Position numbers and translations under genes: made by a program. 64,000 nucleotides of DNA, from the NCBI GenBank assembly GCA_963680875.1, contig OY804590.1:22568640-22632639 (forward strand), read 5' to 3'. Positions 34,025-47,100 of the stretch are shown piece after piece. A model generated the notes under the pieces. That model had not been told where the DNA came from. It searched no databases and saw only the letters and a program-made list of their open reading frames with translations. Positions within the stretch are counted from its first letter, which is position 1, and every line of letters starts with the position of its first letter. Source of the DNA: Bathymodiolus brooksi (lineage: Eukaryota; Mollusca; Bivalvia; Mytilida; Modiolidae).

Positions 34025-35105
34025 TGGTGTAACAATTATTGTACTCACATCGAGTATGGTAGATCATTGGTTGTATCCAAAGCTGGGTCAAACCAATGAC
34101 TATACAATTGGTATTTGTTGTGGTGTAATGGTTAGCATGCTCGCCTCAAGTGCTGTAGTGTAATGGTTAGCATGCTCACCTCAAGTGCTGTAGTGTAATG
34201 GTTAGCATGCTCGCCTCAAGTGCTGTAGTGTAATGGTTAGCATGCTCGCCTCAAGTGTTGTAGTGTAATGGTTAGCATGCTCACCTCAAGTGCTGTAGTG
34301 TAATGGTTAGCATGCTCGCCTCAAGTGCTGTAGTGTAATGGTTAGCATGCTCGCCGCAAGTGCTGTAGTGTAATGGTTAGCATGCTCACCTCAAGTGCTG
34401 TAGATCATAGGTTAGCATGCTCGCCTCAAGTGCTGTAGATCATAGGTTAGCATGCTCGCCTCAAGTGCTGTAGTGTAATGGTTAGCATGCTCGCCTCAAG
34501 TGCTGTAGATCATAGGTTAGCATGCTCGCCTCAAGTGCTGTAGATCATAGGTTAGCATGCTCGCCTCAAGTGCTGTAGATCATAGGTTAGCATGCTCACC
34601 TCAAGTGCTGTAGATCATAGGTTAGCATGCTCGCCTCAAGTGCTGTAGATCATAGGTTAGCATGCTCGCCTCAAGTGCTGTAGATCATAGGTTAGCATGC
34701 CCGCCTCAAGTGCTGTAGATCATAGGTTAGCATGCTCACCTCAAGTGCTGTAGATCATAGGTTAGCATGCTCGCCTCAAGTGCTGTAGATCATAGGTTCG
34801 AGCACTGGTTGAATTAAATTAATTGCACAGACTATAAAATTGGTGTTTGCTGCTTCTCCACAAAGCACGCACCAATAAGGAGTAAGAGCAAAGACTGATT
34901 GGTCTGGATTATGTGTCCGAGTGGGGCGACATGTCTACCCGCGGACTGATGTTTCAGTGATCTAGCACTATAAGAAACCAACTACGCATGTTGATCTAGT
35001 AGAAAAAGGAAATCATCATCATCTCATCAAATGTAACATGTTCTTGCCACGATACAACTGAAAAATTGCTCAATTGGCGTTTAACGACAATTCCTCACTC
35101 ACTAT
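34025..35105 (+). mobile_element. SINE family B with amplified head
   Basis: A truncated diverged head (34025-34122) is followed by a tandem array of the A-box region (34123-34796) and then a complete body: ggttcgagcactgg, gcgacatgtctacc, catcatcatctcatc, ccacgatacaactgaaaaat and the tail ggcgtttaacgacaa with a ctcactcact end. In the element sense, the head resembles a tRNA with gtgtaatggtt as A box and ggttcga as B box. Confidence 0.85.
34123..34796 (+). repeat. 35-bp array grown from a SINE tRNA-like head, 19 copies
   Basis: Nineteen units of ggttagcatgctcgcctcaa plus gtgctgtag and a variable six to seven bases. Units 1-8 and 11 carry gtgtaat; units 9-10 and 12-19 carry gatcata. Both versions end in ggtt, which is shared by the A-box and B-box regions of the SINE and can explain the slippage. 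Confidence 0.92.
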
Positions 35106-36504
35106 TTAAATTCAAGAGGGAATATCTTTGATGTTCAAAAGATAATTGACATTATTAGGAATAATAAAAAACCAAACTTGATCTTTAATCTTGTTTAATG
35201 ATTTATATTGATAGGATTGACAGGTCATTATCATGACCAAAACAAATAATGAATTTCACATTGGAATGCCTGATTACACTGTATAACATTCAACATATTT
35301 TAAGACAGGAATTTTTCTCTGCAATACTTTTGTCTCACATAAAAAGATCATACATAACATATAAATCCATTCATACAAAGCACATTGTATTTCACTTAAC
35401 AAAATATCTATAAACATTTGATTTGATCAACATTCAAAATGCATGAACATATAAAAAGTATAAACCTCCTCAGTAGAGCAATGATTAGCATGCTTTGTCT
35501 GAAGTGCAGAAGATTTGATAGAATGCAAGATTACACTATACACTATATCAACATATTTTAAGACAGACATTTTTTGGCAGAATGCGGTGAAACGAAATAA
35601 ATATTATATATTCTGGTTAGCATCATCTTGTATGCCTTAAACTTGCTTCAATGTCTAGTAAATTAATCTTTTCAATGTATCAACAGTAATTAGCAAAATT
35701 ACTGGTTCTTTCATGTCTGTCAGTTTTTACTTTTTGTTTGTTTTAGTTATTTCACTTTATTTTTGAATATGACAAAATAAAACTCGATAATTTATAGTAC
35801 AGCTTTTTAATATTGTTAATATATGAGGACGTTTTCATATGTATTTTGTATTTGCCCATTGTTACAAATGATAACAGGAGAACAAGTCATCTTTGATGAG
35901 TTTGACTTCTGTTTGTTCCGAAAAGTTTGAAGATACCAACGGGATAATCAAATGCTATACTTCAAACAACTGTCAATACAATGGCCGAAAGCAAAAACAA
36001 CAAAAATACAAACATTCAGTTATGGAGCAAGTGTACATGACAGTGTGCACGAGCTGTAGAATATACATCATCTTTTTTTTCTCCATACACTACTCAATTT
36101 CCCACTCATAAAGCATATGTCAATTTAAAACTCCAGACATACAATGTCAATAAACATTCATCCATTTTAAATAGCACTTTTTATATCTTTATTAGGAACA
36201 CATATGTAATATATTTTACATGGTTTTATGTACATTTCTATCTGGTATCTCTGCCATAATCAGTTAGTACAATATGGATATAATTAGAATGTAGATATTA
36301 CAACACAAAACACAACAAAAAGGTAAGCAATGTATAAATGTTTTTTTTTGTAATATTTCATTACAAAGCCTATAGTGGGGAAGGAAGGGATTTTTATTTT
36401 TATATTAAGCACCATGACCCAACATTGGTATTTTGTGTCAATTAAAAAAATATGAGGAAGAATGGTATCTCCCCATTAACTTTTTAAATCGGAGTGCATA
36501 CATG
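35106..36504. other. Intergenic, mostly unique
   Basis: One internal direct repeat (caacatattttaagacag near 35288 and 35550). A 72-codon plus frame at 35893 has scattered cysteines but no recognisable family. Long AT-rich segments may include the EMC1 3' UTR on the minus strand, but no polyadenylation site is certain. Confidence 0.4.
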
Positions 36505-36860
36505 GTTAATTAAGGAATATTTAAAAATTTTGAACAGGTTATACGATATAACCTGGTATGGGACAGTTTATGCTTAATAAACCACAAAGTTTATGAAAAG
36601 CGTAAACTGTTCCAAACCAGGTTATACAAGTATAACCTGTTCAAAAATTGAAAATATTCCTTATAATTTAATTTTTACAACAAAATTTAATGATTCCTTG
36701 ATTTTAATTACAATTATTTCATGGGACATTTGAATTTGTCATTGACTAATGAATATTTTTGTGACATCACAATACCAACCTAGGTTATCAAGTATAAAAA
36801 AAAATTCTTCAGGCAGATCAGCCAATCAGATTGCAGTATTCACATCAAATTAAATTATAC
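36505..36860 (+). mobile_element. Hairpin MITE, copy 2
   Basis: Reverse-oriented relative of 16915-17255. The hairpin at 36506-36665 has arms aaggaatatttaaaaatttt and aattgaaaatattccttata, with inner cagtttatgc and gcgtaaactg. The single arm ends at agccaatcagattgcag. Confidence 0.75.
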
Positions 36861-36874
36861 TTGTATTGTAGTGA

Positions 36875-37056
36875 GATTTACATCTACATGTGTACTTGAT
36901 GCCTACCACTAAAAAATGTTTGAATATCATTCCTGTCCATGGTGTCAGAGATGTACTTGATACAAATTTTAAATTTATGTGATAAAGTTTGTCAGTGACT
37001 TTCAGCAGTTCCTCCATCAATGTAAATTAAATATTGTTGAAAGTGGTGTTAAACAC
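36875..37056 (+). mobile_element. SINE family A, 3' half, interrupted at its end
   Basis: Reads gtgataaagtttgtcagtga, then attgttgaaagtggtgttaa, and stops at acac where the next MITE enters. Confidence 0.7.
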
Positions 37057-37176
37057 AGACCTGATTTTACGAGGACAACAAAAAAGTGGAAATCGGCAAT
37101 CGGAAGTATTGAATATACTATAAAAAAGGAATCGTAACGGTAAAATCCCGCTTTAAAGCGGACGAAAATCAGGTCT
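37057..37176. mobile_element. 120-bp hAT-like MITE inside a SINE tail
   Basis: Inverted ends agacctgattttacg and cgaaaatcaggtct. Flanks ttaaacac and gtaaacac match in seven of eight bases, as expected of an 8-bp target duplication. The SINE tail continues after it. Confidence 0.72.
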
Positions 37177-37677
37177 GTAAACACTAACAATTTTATTTCT
37201 TAATTAATGGAGTAGTCTAAAAATAATATTTAATTGCAACTAGTAACCCTAACATCCTTTAAGAAAATCTTTTAATTAAACGGTAAAAATAGAATGCAAC
37301 ACCAACATCCATCAAATGACATTCAAAATTACAAGCTTACTTTCAATTTTATTTTAGGCAACCTACAAATGTATGGTATGTTAACCTGGTTTATATTTGT
37401 AGCCAGTTTGTGACACAAACTTTGCTTTCAAACAAAATATGATCTCGTGACACACATAAACAAATAAACACATTAACAAAGCAAATATTGTTTAAGATAT
37501 GAATTTTTAATTTTGTACATGATTTATAATATACTAAAATAAATAATATTTAAATTTTGAAGCAATAAAACAATAATGTAAAAAAAAAAAAAAAGATAGT
37601 GAAACTTGCTAGAGAGATCCTGATTCTGATACCAAATTGTGGACTCTCAAAAACAGAATTGATTAATAAGAAATATA

Positions 37678-37854
37678 CATAGGAACCTGTCTAATACGAC
37701 ACACCAAGGGACCAGGAAAATGTGTCGGATTGTACAGGATGTTGGATTACTCAGGTTTTATTTTAATTAACAGGAATACTTTGTGACCATAAATTTTTGT
37801 TGGATGTCACAGGATGTCAAAAAACTCAGGTGTCAGATTGTACAAGTTCCACTG
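37678..37854. mobile_element. TA-flanked MITE, Tc1/pogo-like
   Basis: Ends cataggaacctgtctaatac and (complemented) cagtggaacttgtacaatct, each next to a TA. It lies just downstream of the EMC1 stop codon. Confidence 0.6.
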
Positions 37855-37942
37855 TATACTTAAAGTGGTCTCAATACAGGATCATCTCTACATACATGTT
37901 TCACTATTACAAGGGTAACAAATTATACATGTATTTTACTTA

Positions 37943-38103
37943 TTATTTCCATGCTTTGTTTAATGCTTTTCTGGATGCTAACTTCTGTGTAATAAAAGTT
38001 ACTAAAAACATCCCCAATAACACTAGTGCTATGAAATAAAAGTCAAAATCTTCTTTTAATACATCAAACATCTTGGATGGTGTCACTCGAGTGAAAAATA
38101 AAT
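37943..38103 (-). CDS. EMC1: EMC1 window exon 24 (last coding exon, TAA at 37943-37945)
   Basis: Acceptor ttccttttcag. Reads [20 protein letters not shown], a membrane segment [17 protein letters not shown] and the basic tail [15 protein letters not shown]. Two small plus-strand frames here are shadows. Confidence 0.95.
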
Positions 38104-41100
38104 CTGAAAAGGAAATGAACGTAGATGAAAATGACTATTATACATACTATCAGACACAATCCACATGGTTGTTATTGTATGATATTTTGAAGAGCCTACT
38201 ACCACTACGGTTAAAGAGTTTAACTCCTGACAGTGATAGCATGAACTCAACACAACCTTATCACTTGGTTTTCTCAGGTTACTCTTCTTTCCTTAACCAA
38301 AAAAACTGACCACCAGAAAATTACCAGAGATAGCACAAGACGATCAGAGAAGTAAACTGCATTTTATAATAAAATATTCATCATAATATGTCACAGACAG
38401 AACCATCATCTTTGTTTTGTCAATTTTCATCAGATTTATTCCATGCTATTAACTTAATACATATGAGAGCATATGTTTTGTCTTTTTCACCCAAGGGAGA
38501 TAATTTATAAATGGTTATGACTGGTTCTTCTTGTGCACAAATTAATTTAATTTTTAATTCTGCTCTCTTAAAACGCACCTGATCTAAAGTCACTTGTATT
38601 ATGTTTATAAACCATTAATTTTATGAACTTAGTACATTTTTTGTATTAATGTTGTATGATTGGTTGTCATGGTTACCATCAAATCCTAGTTAGATTTACA
38701 TCTACCCATGAAATCAATGATTATCACCAATCAAGTTGGAGTTTAATAACCGCTGTGGCAAGGTGCACTTGATAACACGTTATGTAATAAATTGGTCAGT
38801 CACTTATGGCAGATCGAATGATAGTTTTCTTCAGCTGTCTCCTCCAATAAAATAACGGCCACGATACTCTTGAAAGTGGCATTAAAAACCCAAAACTTAT
38901 AACCATAGAACCATTCAACGATTGTTTCTTCTAAATGAACTATCGCCCGTTTACTTACCTAAACCATAAGATAGGACTAGAGAGGTAGATTCCAGACCAG
39001 CTGGAGAGGTATGGATACCTGCTACATTATAGACACTTTGATTATAATTAATGATAGCCTCTGATGATACAGGTAGTTCTGGTATATATGGTATTATTCC
39101 TTCTTCCCTGGAAAATAAACAATTAGGGAATATCAAATATTAACTGATAACTTTCGTTAATTAAGGACAATGAATATATTATTTCAGAGGTGAAAGGAAT
39201 TCACTGATGAATAAAGAGAACCCCCCCTCCCCATACAGTGCCACTATACCTTCATTTTCCAGTTGTTTGGACCAAGTTTGACACATTCTATTTCAAAATA
39301 TTTTGCTCCAATAAGAGAAAATCTGTGGATCACAGGAAAACTTTCATCTGTATTTATTACATTTTCCTACATCCATATTAGGTATTGTTCTTATTTACTG
39401 GTCATTTCCGAATACATATATTTATATCCATTTGTTAGTTTGACTCATTAGACAGATACAACCACATTTCAGATACATGTTTGATTTTAATGATAAAGGC
39501 CACCCCTTGTTTTTCTGTAAAGTTTGATCTTCTAATACCAAAACAAAATCGTAAATTTGATTGATTTGATTGATTGGTGTTTAACGTCCAGCGAGCAATT
39601 ATTCAGGACAAATTTGATAAAATTACAAAAATAATATTTAACTTGATCAATGTTTCTATTTTTTTTTTCACTCAATGACATTTAAATGACTTACATTGTT
39701 TCCTGTGTAGGTATAACTGGTCGTCTTGGATCTAAAAATGCTTTTGGTAGAGATAAAAGACCTCCATGGACTAAAGCAACTGAAATACACAATCAAAATT
39801 CACAGTTAGAATATAGTCAAACTACACTTAAAAATACAGTTAAAATATACAACAAGAATTGCATGTGGTGGTCATGCTTGCTAACCGATCAGGACGAAAT
39901 TAACAATCTTCATAGAGGACATTCCATAGATGCTTCCTACCAAGTTTCGGTGGTAGCCATGTTTGCTAACTGATCGGGACGAAATGAGCAATCTTCATGG
40001 AGGACATTCCATAGATGATTCCTACCAAGTTTCGGTGGTAGCCATGTTTGTTTACCGATCGGGACCAAATGAGCAATCTTCATAGAGGACATTCCATAGA
40101 TGCTTCCTACAAAGTTTCAGTTCATTTGGCCAAGCAGTTTCAGAGGAGAAGATTAAAAAAAATCGGCTAATCAGAAACAAGAATTGCCTGTGGCGGCCAT
40201 GTTTGGTAATGGATCATAACAAAATGTGCTCTCTTTAGAGAGGACCTTCCATAGATGCTTCCTACCAAGTTTCAGTTCATTTTGACTGAGGGTTTTCAGA
40301 GAAGATTAAAATGTGAAAAGTAAACGGATGACAGACGACGAACACCAAGTGATGGCAAAAGCTCATATTGCCTTTGGAAAGGTTTGCTAAAAAGAATATT
40401 AAAATGTAAATACCTACTTGTAATGTATAGAATAAACATGTTACACTATATCAGCATTAGTTAATTTCTAAGGGAGATAATGGCAAGAGTTATCTTTCTT
40501 TTAACAGAGGAGAAGATTTTTTAGAAATCAACCAATCACAAACAAGAATTGCCTGTGGTGGCTATGTTTGTTAATCGATCGGGACAAAATGAGCAATCTT
40601 TATAGAGGTCCTTCCATAGATGCTTCGGACCAAGTTTCGGTTCATTGGGCCAAGCGGTTTCAGAGGAGAAGCTTTATAGAAATCGCCCAATCAGAAACAA
40701 TAATTGCCTATGGCGGCCATGTTTGTTGATGGATCGGGACATTAGAGAGGACATTCCATAGATGCTTCCTACCAAGTTTCACTTCATTTGGCTGAGGGGT
40801 TTCAGAGGAGAAGATTAAAATGTGAAAAGTTAACGGACGACGGACGCCAAGTGATGGCAAAAGCTCACATTGCCTTTGGCAAGGTGAGCTAAAAAACCAC
40901 AGTTAAAATATAGAGTCGACATACACAGTCAAAATACAAAATGTACTTCAAAATATAAAATCAATATTGCCAGTTTATTAACTTGATAGTAACATTAATA
41001 TAATTTTATTGTTGTTCAAAGTTAAATTCATCCAAGAGGAATCCCAAGGTACAGAAATAGGTCCTAGTTTGTTCACTCTGGGGTACCTTGTGCCAATAAC

Positions 41101-44100
41101 AGTGCTATTTTTTTTTACATACCGTCATTAGGGTTGCATAATGCGCATTCCTGCTTTGGCCCGGTAAGGTAAAAATTTGATATGAAAAAAGACAATAAAT
41201 CATAAGAGGAGAGAAGAATCTAGAGAACTTACAAATGACAGATTTACTAGTAATGCCTTTCTCTGTGATAGTGGTAGCCATTGTATATATAGGCATAGGC
41301 ATAATAAACGAGTGTCTGATAACCAATGGTTCGTGTGGTGCCGTGTGACTGGAGAATGCTGTAGAATTACTCTGTTCCTTCCCCTCAAATAGCTCCAATA
41401 CTGCCACCTCTTTACGGCGACTTTTCTGGTTGAAATAGTCATACTGAAGATAAGAAAAGTTATAATTATTTCATAAAACATGAAGAATTTACATTCATGG
41501 CAGGATAATGCTGTTTTTTAATTTTCCTCTTTATTTGGCAGATCAAGTCCATCATTTTAGAAAGAAAGCAATCTCTGCAAAATTTTTGTTGTTCAAGACC
41601 AATTACATTGAAATTAGACCATTTGTTCAACTCTTCTAATATTGTTATTTTAGACAAATTATGTAAATTTATAAAAACCATAAATGTGAGAGTAAGTCCT
41701 CCATATTAATTTGTATGTACAGTTTACACATACATACATAATTACTTTATTATATGTTTATTTATGCATTTTCTCTGTAACTGATATTTATAGTTTTTGA
41801 GAATAAAATCATTCATTCATAATTATATACTGGAATTTTTCGACTTCGAATGAATAAATATACTTTTACAAACTGAATAAAGCAATATATTTTAAGAGAT
41901 TGTGTTAGCTTTGCATTAGGGTTATGATGTTTAATGCCACTTTCAACAATATTTCAGTTATATCGTGGCGCTCAGTTTTATTGGTGGAGGAAATCATAGT
42001 ACCCTGACCTGTCGCAAATCACTGACAAATTTAACTGTATCACACAATCTTGTTCCGAGTACACCTCTCCATGAGCGTGATTCAAACTCACAAGTTTAGT
42101 GTGATAAGAACTGATTGCACAGGTAGTTGTAAATCCAACTACCATACAATCACAACCACGAAGGTCCCTGTTAGCTTTGGTGAATAGTTCATATCATAAA
42201 AGTTCCTTCTTACAAATTGATTGATTATTTATGACTTATGTTGAAATATTCATACACAGTAAACTTACTACAATCCAATTTTCACTGTGAATAATGTTGA
42301 CTGGTCCCTTTGATCGTCTATGGTTGCCATGGAAAACAATATGTCCCGTTACACTGTCAATCAAGTAGATGTTCACAAAATGTCCAGGACCTACAAAATG
42401 GCAATAATAAAATATACATCCCTTAACTATTTAACCCACCAACTTCTTGAAGTTAAGAGAACAACACCTTAAGAATTTAAAACATTCATTATGATTTTTG
42501 TATCTGTACTAGAAAATCAACCAATCCAAACATTGCATTCAACATGAGAAAACCTCAAGACTAGCGACTCACCTGGTTATGCATGTACTCTTTGAATACA
42601 AGCAAGTTTATATTTCTGAGAATAAGCTTTTTATTCATATTCCCAGGGCCCTATTGTTAATCAAACTCAGCCATCTTGGAATTAATAAAAAAATAAAAAT
42701 TTGTACGGGACCATCCATTGATCATTTATATGCAATTTAAGTTTGATGCTATTATCCCTAAATCCAGCACTCTGGTTGGACAATTTTGGAGTAAAATAAT
42801 GTACTGAAAATTTTATGGGCAAGAATTATTCCCATTTTATATGAGAGTATGTGTTATCATCAAACACTAGTGACATGAAAGAATTAATGTGTTTATACTA
42901 TACATTTTCTGTGGCTTAATTGAATGACTGTTTGATTGATTGTTTAATGTCCAGCGAGCAGTATTTCAGCTATATTCAGGACGATCTGTCGCTTAATTCA
43001 TTACCACATATACATGTATATACAGATAAATCTCAATATGATGAAGTCACCAATGATTTTTCCCTAGAAATATAAAAGTATTCTAGTTATCTAGAATAAA
43101 TTTAGCTTAAAGCTACTACGAACTGATGCAATTGCTAATTTGAGATATGCAAGGAAACTACTTATCCCACTTCAAGATAACAAAATAAATAGATTCAATC
43201 TTGTTACTATGCAACAACAAGGAATTAATGTATTTTTTCATGTCATCCTAGTTAATGACCTACATATATACGGATTTGACCCCGTTACCATGAATACTGT
43301 ATCTTTTTGCAAAACAAAATTATCTTGAAGTATCTTCCCCTTCACCAACAACTACTGTCAAGTGTACATATTTATATGGGACACTTATCACCTTTTACAT
43401 GACCTTATCTATATTGATTTAACCTTGTTACCATGGATACCCTACCTTTCTGTGAAGCACTTGAAGTATCTTCTCCTTCACCAACAACTACTGCCAAATT
43501 TGGGTTAATGTATTTGTACAGGACACTTCTGTCACCTAGGACACGACCTTGAGAATGCACATGCTCTGAAACAACAAGACAGATACATGTAGTTACTTTA
43601 TACTGTGTGAAAATGAAAATACACAAAAAAGCAAATGCATAGATTTGTTTTTTTGTGGTTATTTTTTAAAACCATTAGTGACTGGAATCGGTCAAAATTG
43701 AGTATTGGTTGATGATTTCAAAAATTCTGCATTTATTTTATGCAATCTTAATTATGAGAAAATATGATAAAAATATCATTGATTTAGGATGGAGCTTAAC
43801 TTTGCACACATTTTTCCAGAAAATACAGGTTTTTTAAAGTTGATTATGAAATTCTCAATTTTGTACGAGATAACGAAATAAGAACTTATATGCCGGGATA
43901 ACAACAATAAACCGTTATCATATTTAAGGAGGTAAATATTTATGAAACAGTAATTAGCTATGGAAGATTGAGGAAAAATCTTTAATCAAATGAATTACAT
44001 TTGAGTATATCAGTTATACAATTCAACCTAACCATCTTAAATGGGTCATATATGTTGCTCTATGGTCACAAAAAGAAATAAAGTTATGTACAAGACCAAC

Positions 44101-47100
44101 ATGCTAAGCTGGATTTGCATAGCATTACTCAACTCAAATGTGCTGGTTAAAGCAATTCCTATATTTAAATTATACTACATACAAGCAATAGTGTACAAAA
44201 ACCAAAATAAATTACCATTATATCTTTTAAAGACAACATCCTTTATTTTCTGTTGTTTTTTCTGAAGGTTAATATTCCACACTTTCTCTCCTTTCAATTC
44301 CTAAAAGATGAAAAGAAGTGCATAAAAATTTGAGGTTGATTTTTTTTAAATTTCAAACAATAATAGAAAGTTAGTGATTGTTTATACATCATGCAATGCT
44401 AAATGAAATTTTAATTTTTAATTTTTCAACAATATCTTGGTGAGAATCAGTTACATTTTGATGAGATGATCATGACTGATTTGTATTAAATGTACAGTAT
44501 GAGCTGGATTTTAAAGTGCTAGCTCACTGAAACTATAGCCTAAAGTAATGCAGATGAGCACGCAACGATTATAACGGGTTAGGGTGATTGGTATTTACAG
44601 CCATTTTCATCCTTTTTTTTTTTTTAGCTATATCCTGACTACCAGACTTATTGTGGAAGGTGAGCTTAGACAGATATAACAAACTGACTGGTCAACCCTT
44701 TGATACTGGGTACTAGAATTCTGGAAACCTTCACACTCATTGTCATATTTTTTTTATTGTTCACCGTTAAAAATAGCATTTGATTTTTTTTCAGCTATAG
44801 TGCTGCCTCATGAGTATTTGCGAAAATAAGAAAATGGCTGTGATCGGTAGTGCGAGTTGAAATTGTCACCAATGTTTTTCGTTGTAATAAAAAGAACTAC
44901 ATAGTTTTAAGCTGTCTTGAGTTACCCTTTTGAACTTTCCCCAAATATGCGACGTAATTATAAGGTCGTCTGCTACGCGTTTACAAATAAACAGACGTGT
45001 TTTCAAGATGGGTCGCAAGTCAAAGGAACTGAGTGAGGATCGGAAACAACTGGTTGTGGATTTGAAACAGGAAGGGCATAGAAATTGTGAGATCGTGAAA
45101 TTGTTGCATATACCTGAATCTACAATTCATTCAATTTGGAAGAAGTACAACAGCACAGGTAATGTTGAAAACATCCCCAGAGTTGGAAGACCAAGGAAAG
45201 TGACACGACGCAGTGAGATTAGATTATTGAGGACGGTAAAAAAGAATCGTGGCAAGATCCACCCAAAGACTATACAGCGTTATTTACACAAAAACAAAAT
45301 ATTTAGACATGTTGTTTGTGAAAATGGTGGTCAGAGAGGTAAACAAAAAGGAACGACTATCTTGGTGTCTGGAACGACGGAGATGGACTGTTAATTTACA
45401 CTGGAATCAAGTAATATTCAGTGATGAATCACAGATAGTTACTGGACAAAACAACCGTGTGTACATGTGTACGTGTGAAGTTCTTCTAATGAGGCTTACC
45501 GCCCCAAGTGCATGTGTCCGTCATATCAGAGGAAGGTGCCTGTTATGATCTGGGGGTGCATTACATGGTATGGTGTGGGAACTTTATGTAAGGTTGATGG
45601 TAATATAAATGCTGTGAAATATCGTGACATCCTTGATAATCATCTTTGGCCTGTTTTAGCCTGTCATTTTGCCAACAAACCTTATCGTTTCCAAGATGAC
45701 AATGCCCCTGTCCATCGGGCCCGCATAATTGAAGAATTCAAACGAGACAATGACATTCATGGCATGACATGGCCAGCTCAGTCTCCGGACTTAAATATTA
45801 TTGAAAATTTGTGGCTTCGCATCAAGAGATCGCTACAAAATGCAGCAGGAAACATAAATACTCCTCAAGAACTGTTTACTGCCATTCAGGATATTTGGAT
45901 GAACTTTACTGTGGATTACATTCATAACTTATATACCTCTATTCCACGCAGGATTCTGGCAGTTATACGGTCGAAGGGTTACCTCACAAAATATTAAGGT
46001 AAGTTTTTCATTTTTACCTTGTGTATTTTAATGGTGCAAAGAGCGATAACTCAAACTCGTTGACGTCCGCCATCTTGTTTTCGCGAATACTTTTGAGACG
46101 GCACTGTATATCATGGTAAGAACAAGTTAATTTTCAATGATGATGAGGTTAGCTTTGTACTAGAACAACACACTTAGTTGGATTTTTATAGTGTCATCTT
46201 ACTAAAACAATAGTTCACGGATAGACATGTCGCTCCACTCAGACACATTATCCTGATTCCGAGCCAACCCATCTTTGCTCTTTCTCCTTAATGCTGCGTG
46301 CTTAGCGGACAAGCAACAAATACCAATTTTATAGTCTTTGGTTTGACCTGACCGGAGCTCAAACCCACGATCTACCGCACTCGAGGAGAGCACGCTAACC
46401 ATTATGCCACCAATGCGGTTCTGATTTCATTGGAATTTGTGGATCACGATCTTTATGAAACTATGATAAAGTCTAAAGAAATACTACCTTATTGACTCTA
46501 TATCCATTCAACATTCCAGTATCTAAATCTATGATCATCATGTACAATGAATTGTGTATCTTGTTTATTACACTTGAATAACTGGACGGGTAAACATGAA
46601 TCTGAAAAATAAATGTAGCGGTTAGGATTATGATAATTGTTGTTTAACTTTTCTGTAATATCATGGCGGTAAGTTTTAATGAGGGATGAAGGAAAAGTAC
46701 ATAATGCGAAAATAATCTATCGCAACATACATGAGAATCAACTACCATATGACTGTGGCCAAGACAGTACCTTAAAGCTTTAAATGCACATAGACTGAAT
46801 GAGTGATTGTTGGTTTAGACCAAATGAGCAATTTTTCAGCCATATTATGGCGAGAACAAATTACTTTTTGAAGAGATGATGATGATGACGTTTGTTTTGA
46901 AATAGACAAACAAGCTTAGTTGTGTTTTTATAGTGCTAGTTCACTAAAACAACAGTTCACAGGAAGAAAGGTAGATGTAACTTCGATGCCATGTGATGGA
47001 AAAATTCCCATTACTTTTTTGAGAACCTACACCCTAAAAAATTATGATATGATATTTAGATAAACTTTACAGTAAGATAGTAAGCTTCCAAAATTCAGAT

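Larger units (their letters stand above)
44755..46425 (-). mobile_element. SINE family B split by the Tc1 element
   Basis: The left piece ends ttttttttcagcta and the right piece resumes tatcatggtaagaacaagtt. It continues through ggatttttatagtgtcatct and ccttaatgctgcgtgcttag to the tRNA-like head (gagctcaaacccacgatcta, then cacgctaaccattatgccac). Confidence 0.8.

Noticed and set aside
34123..34830. Cluster of tRNA genes
   Set aside because: Only the A-box region repeats; no cloverleaf can be closed and the last copy leads into a SINE body.
35893..36111. Cysteine-containing 72-codon frame
   Set aside because: No homology recognised, no splice context, single small frame in AT-rich DNA.
43140..43328. 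62-codon plus frame starting [12 protein letters not shown]
   Set aside because: It overlaps the decayed exon 19 copies on the opposite strand and has no domain.
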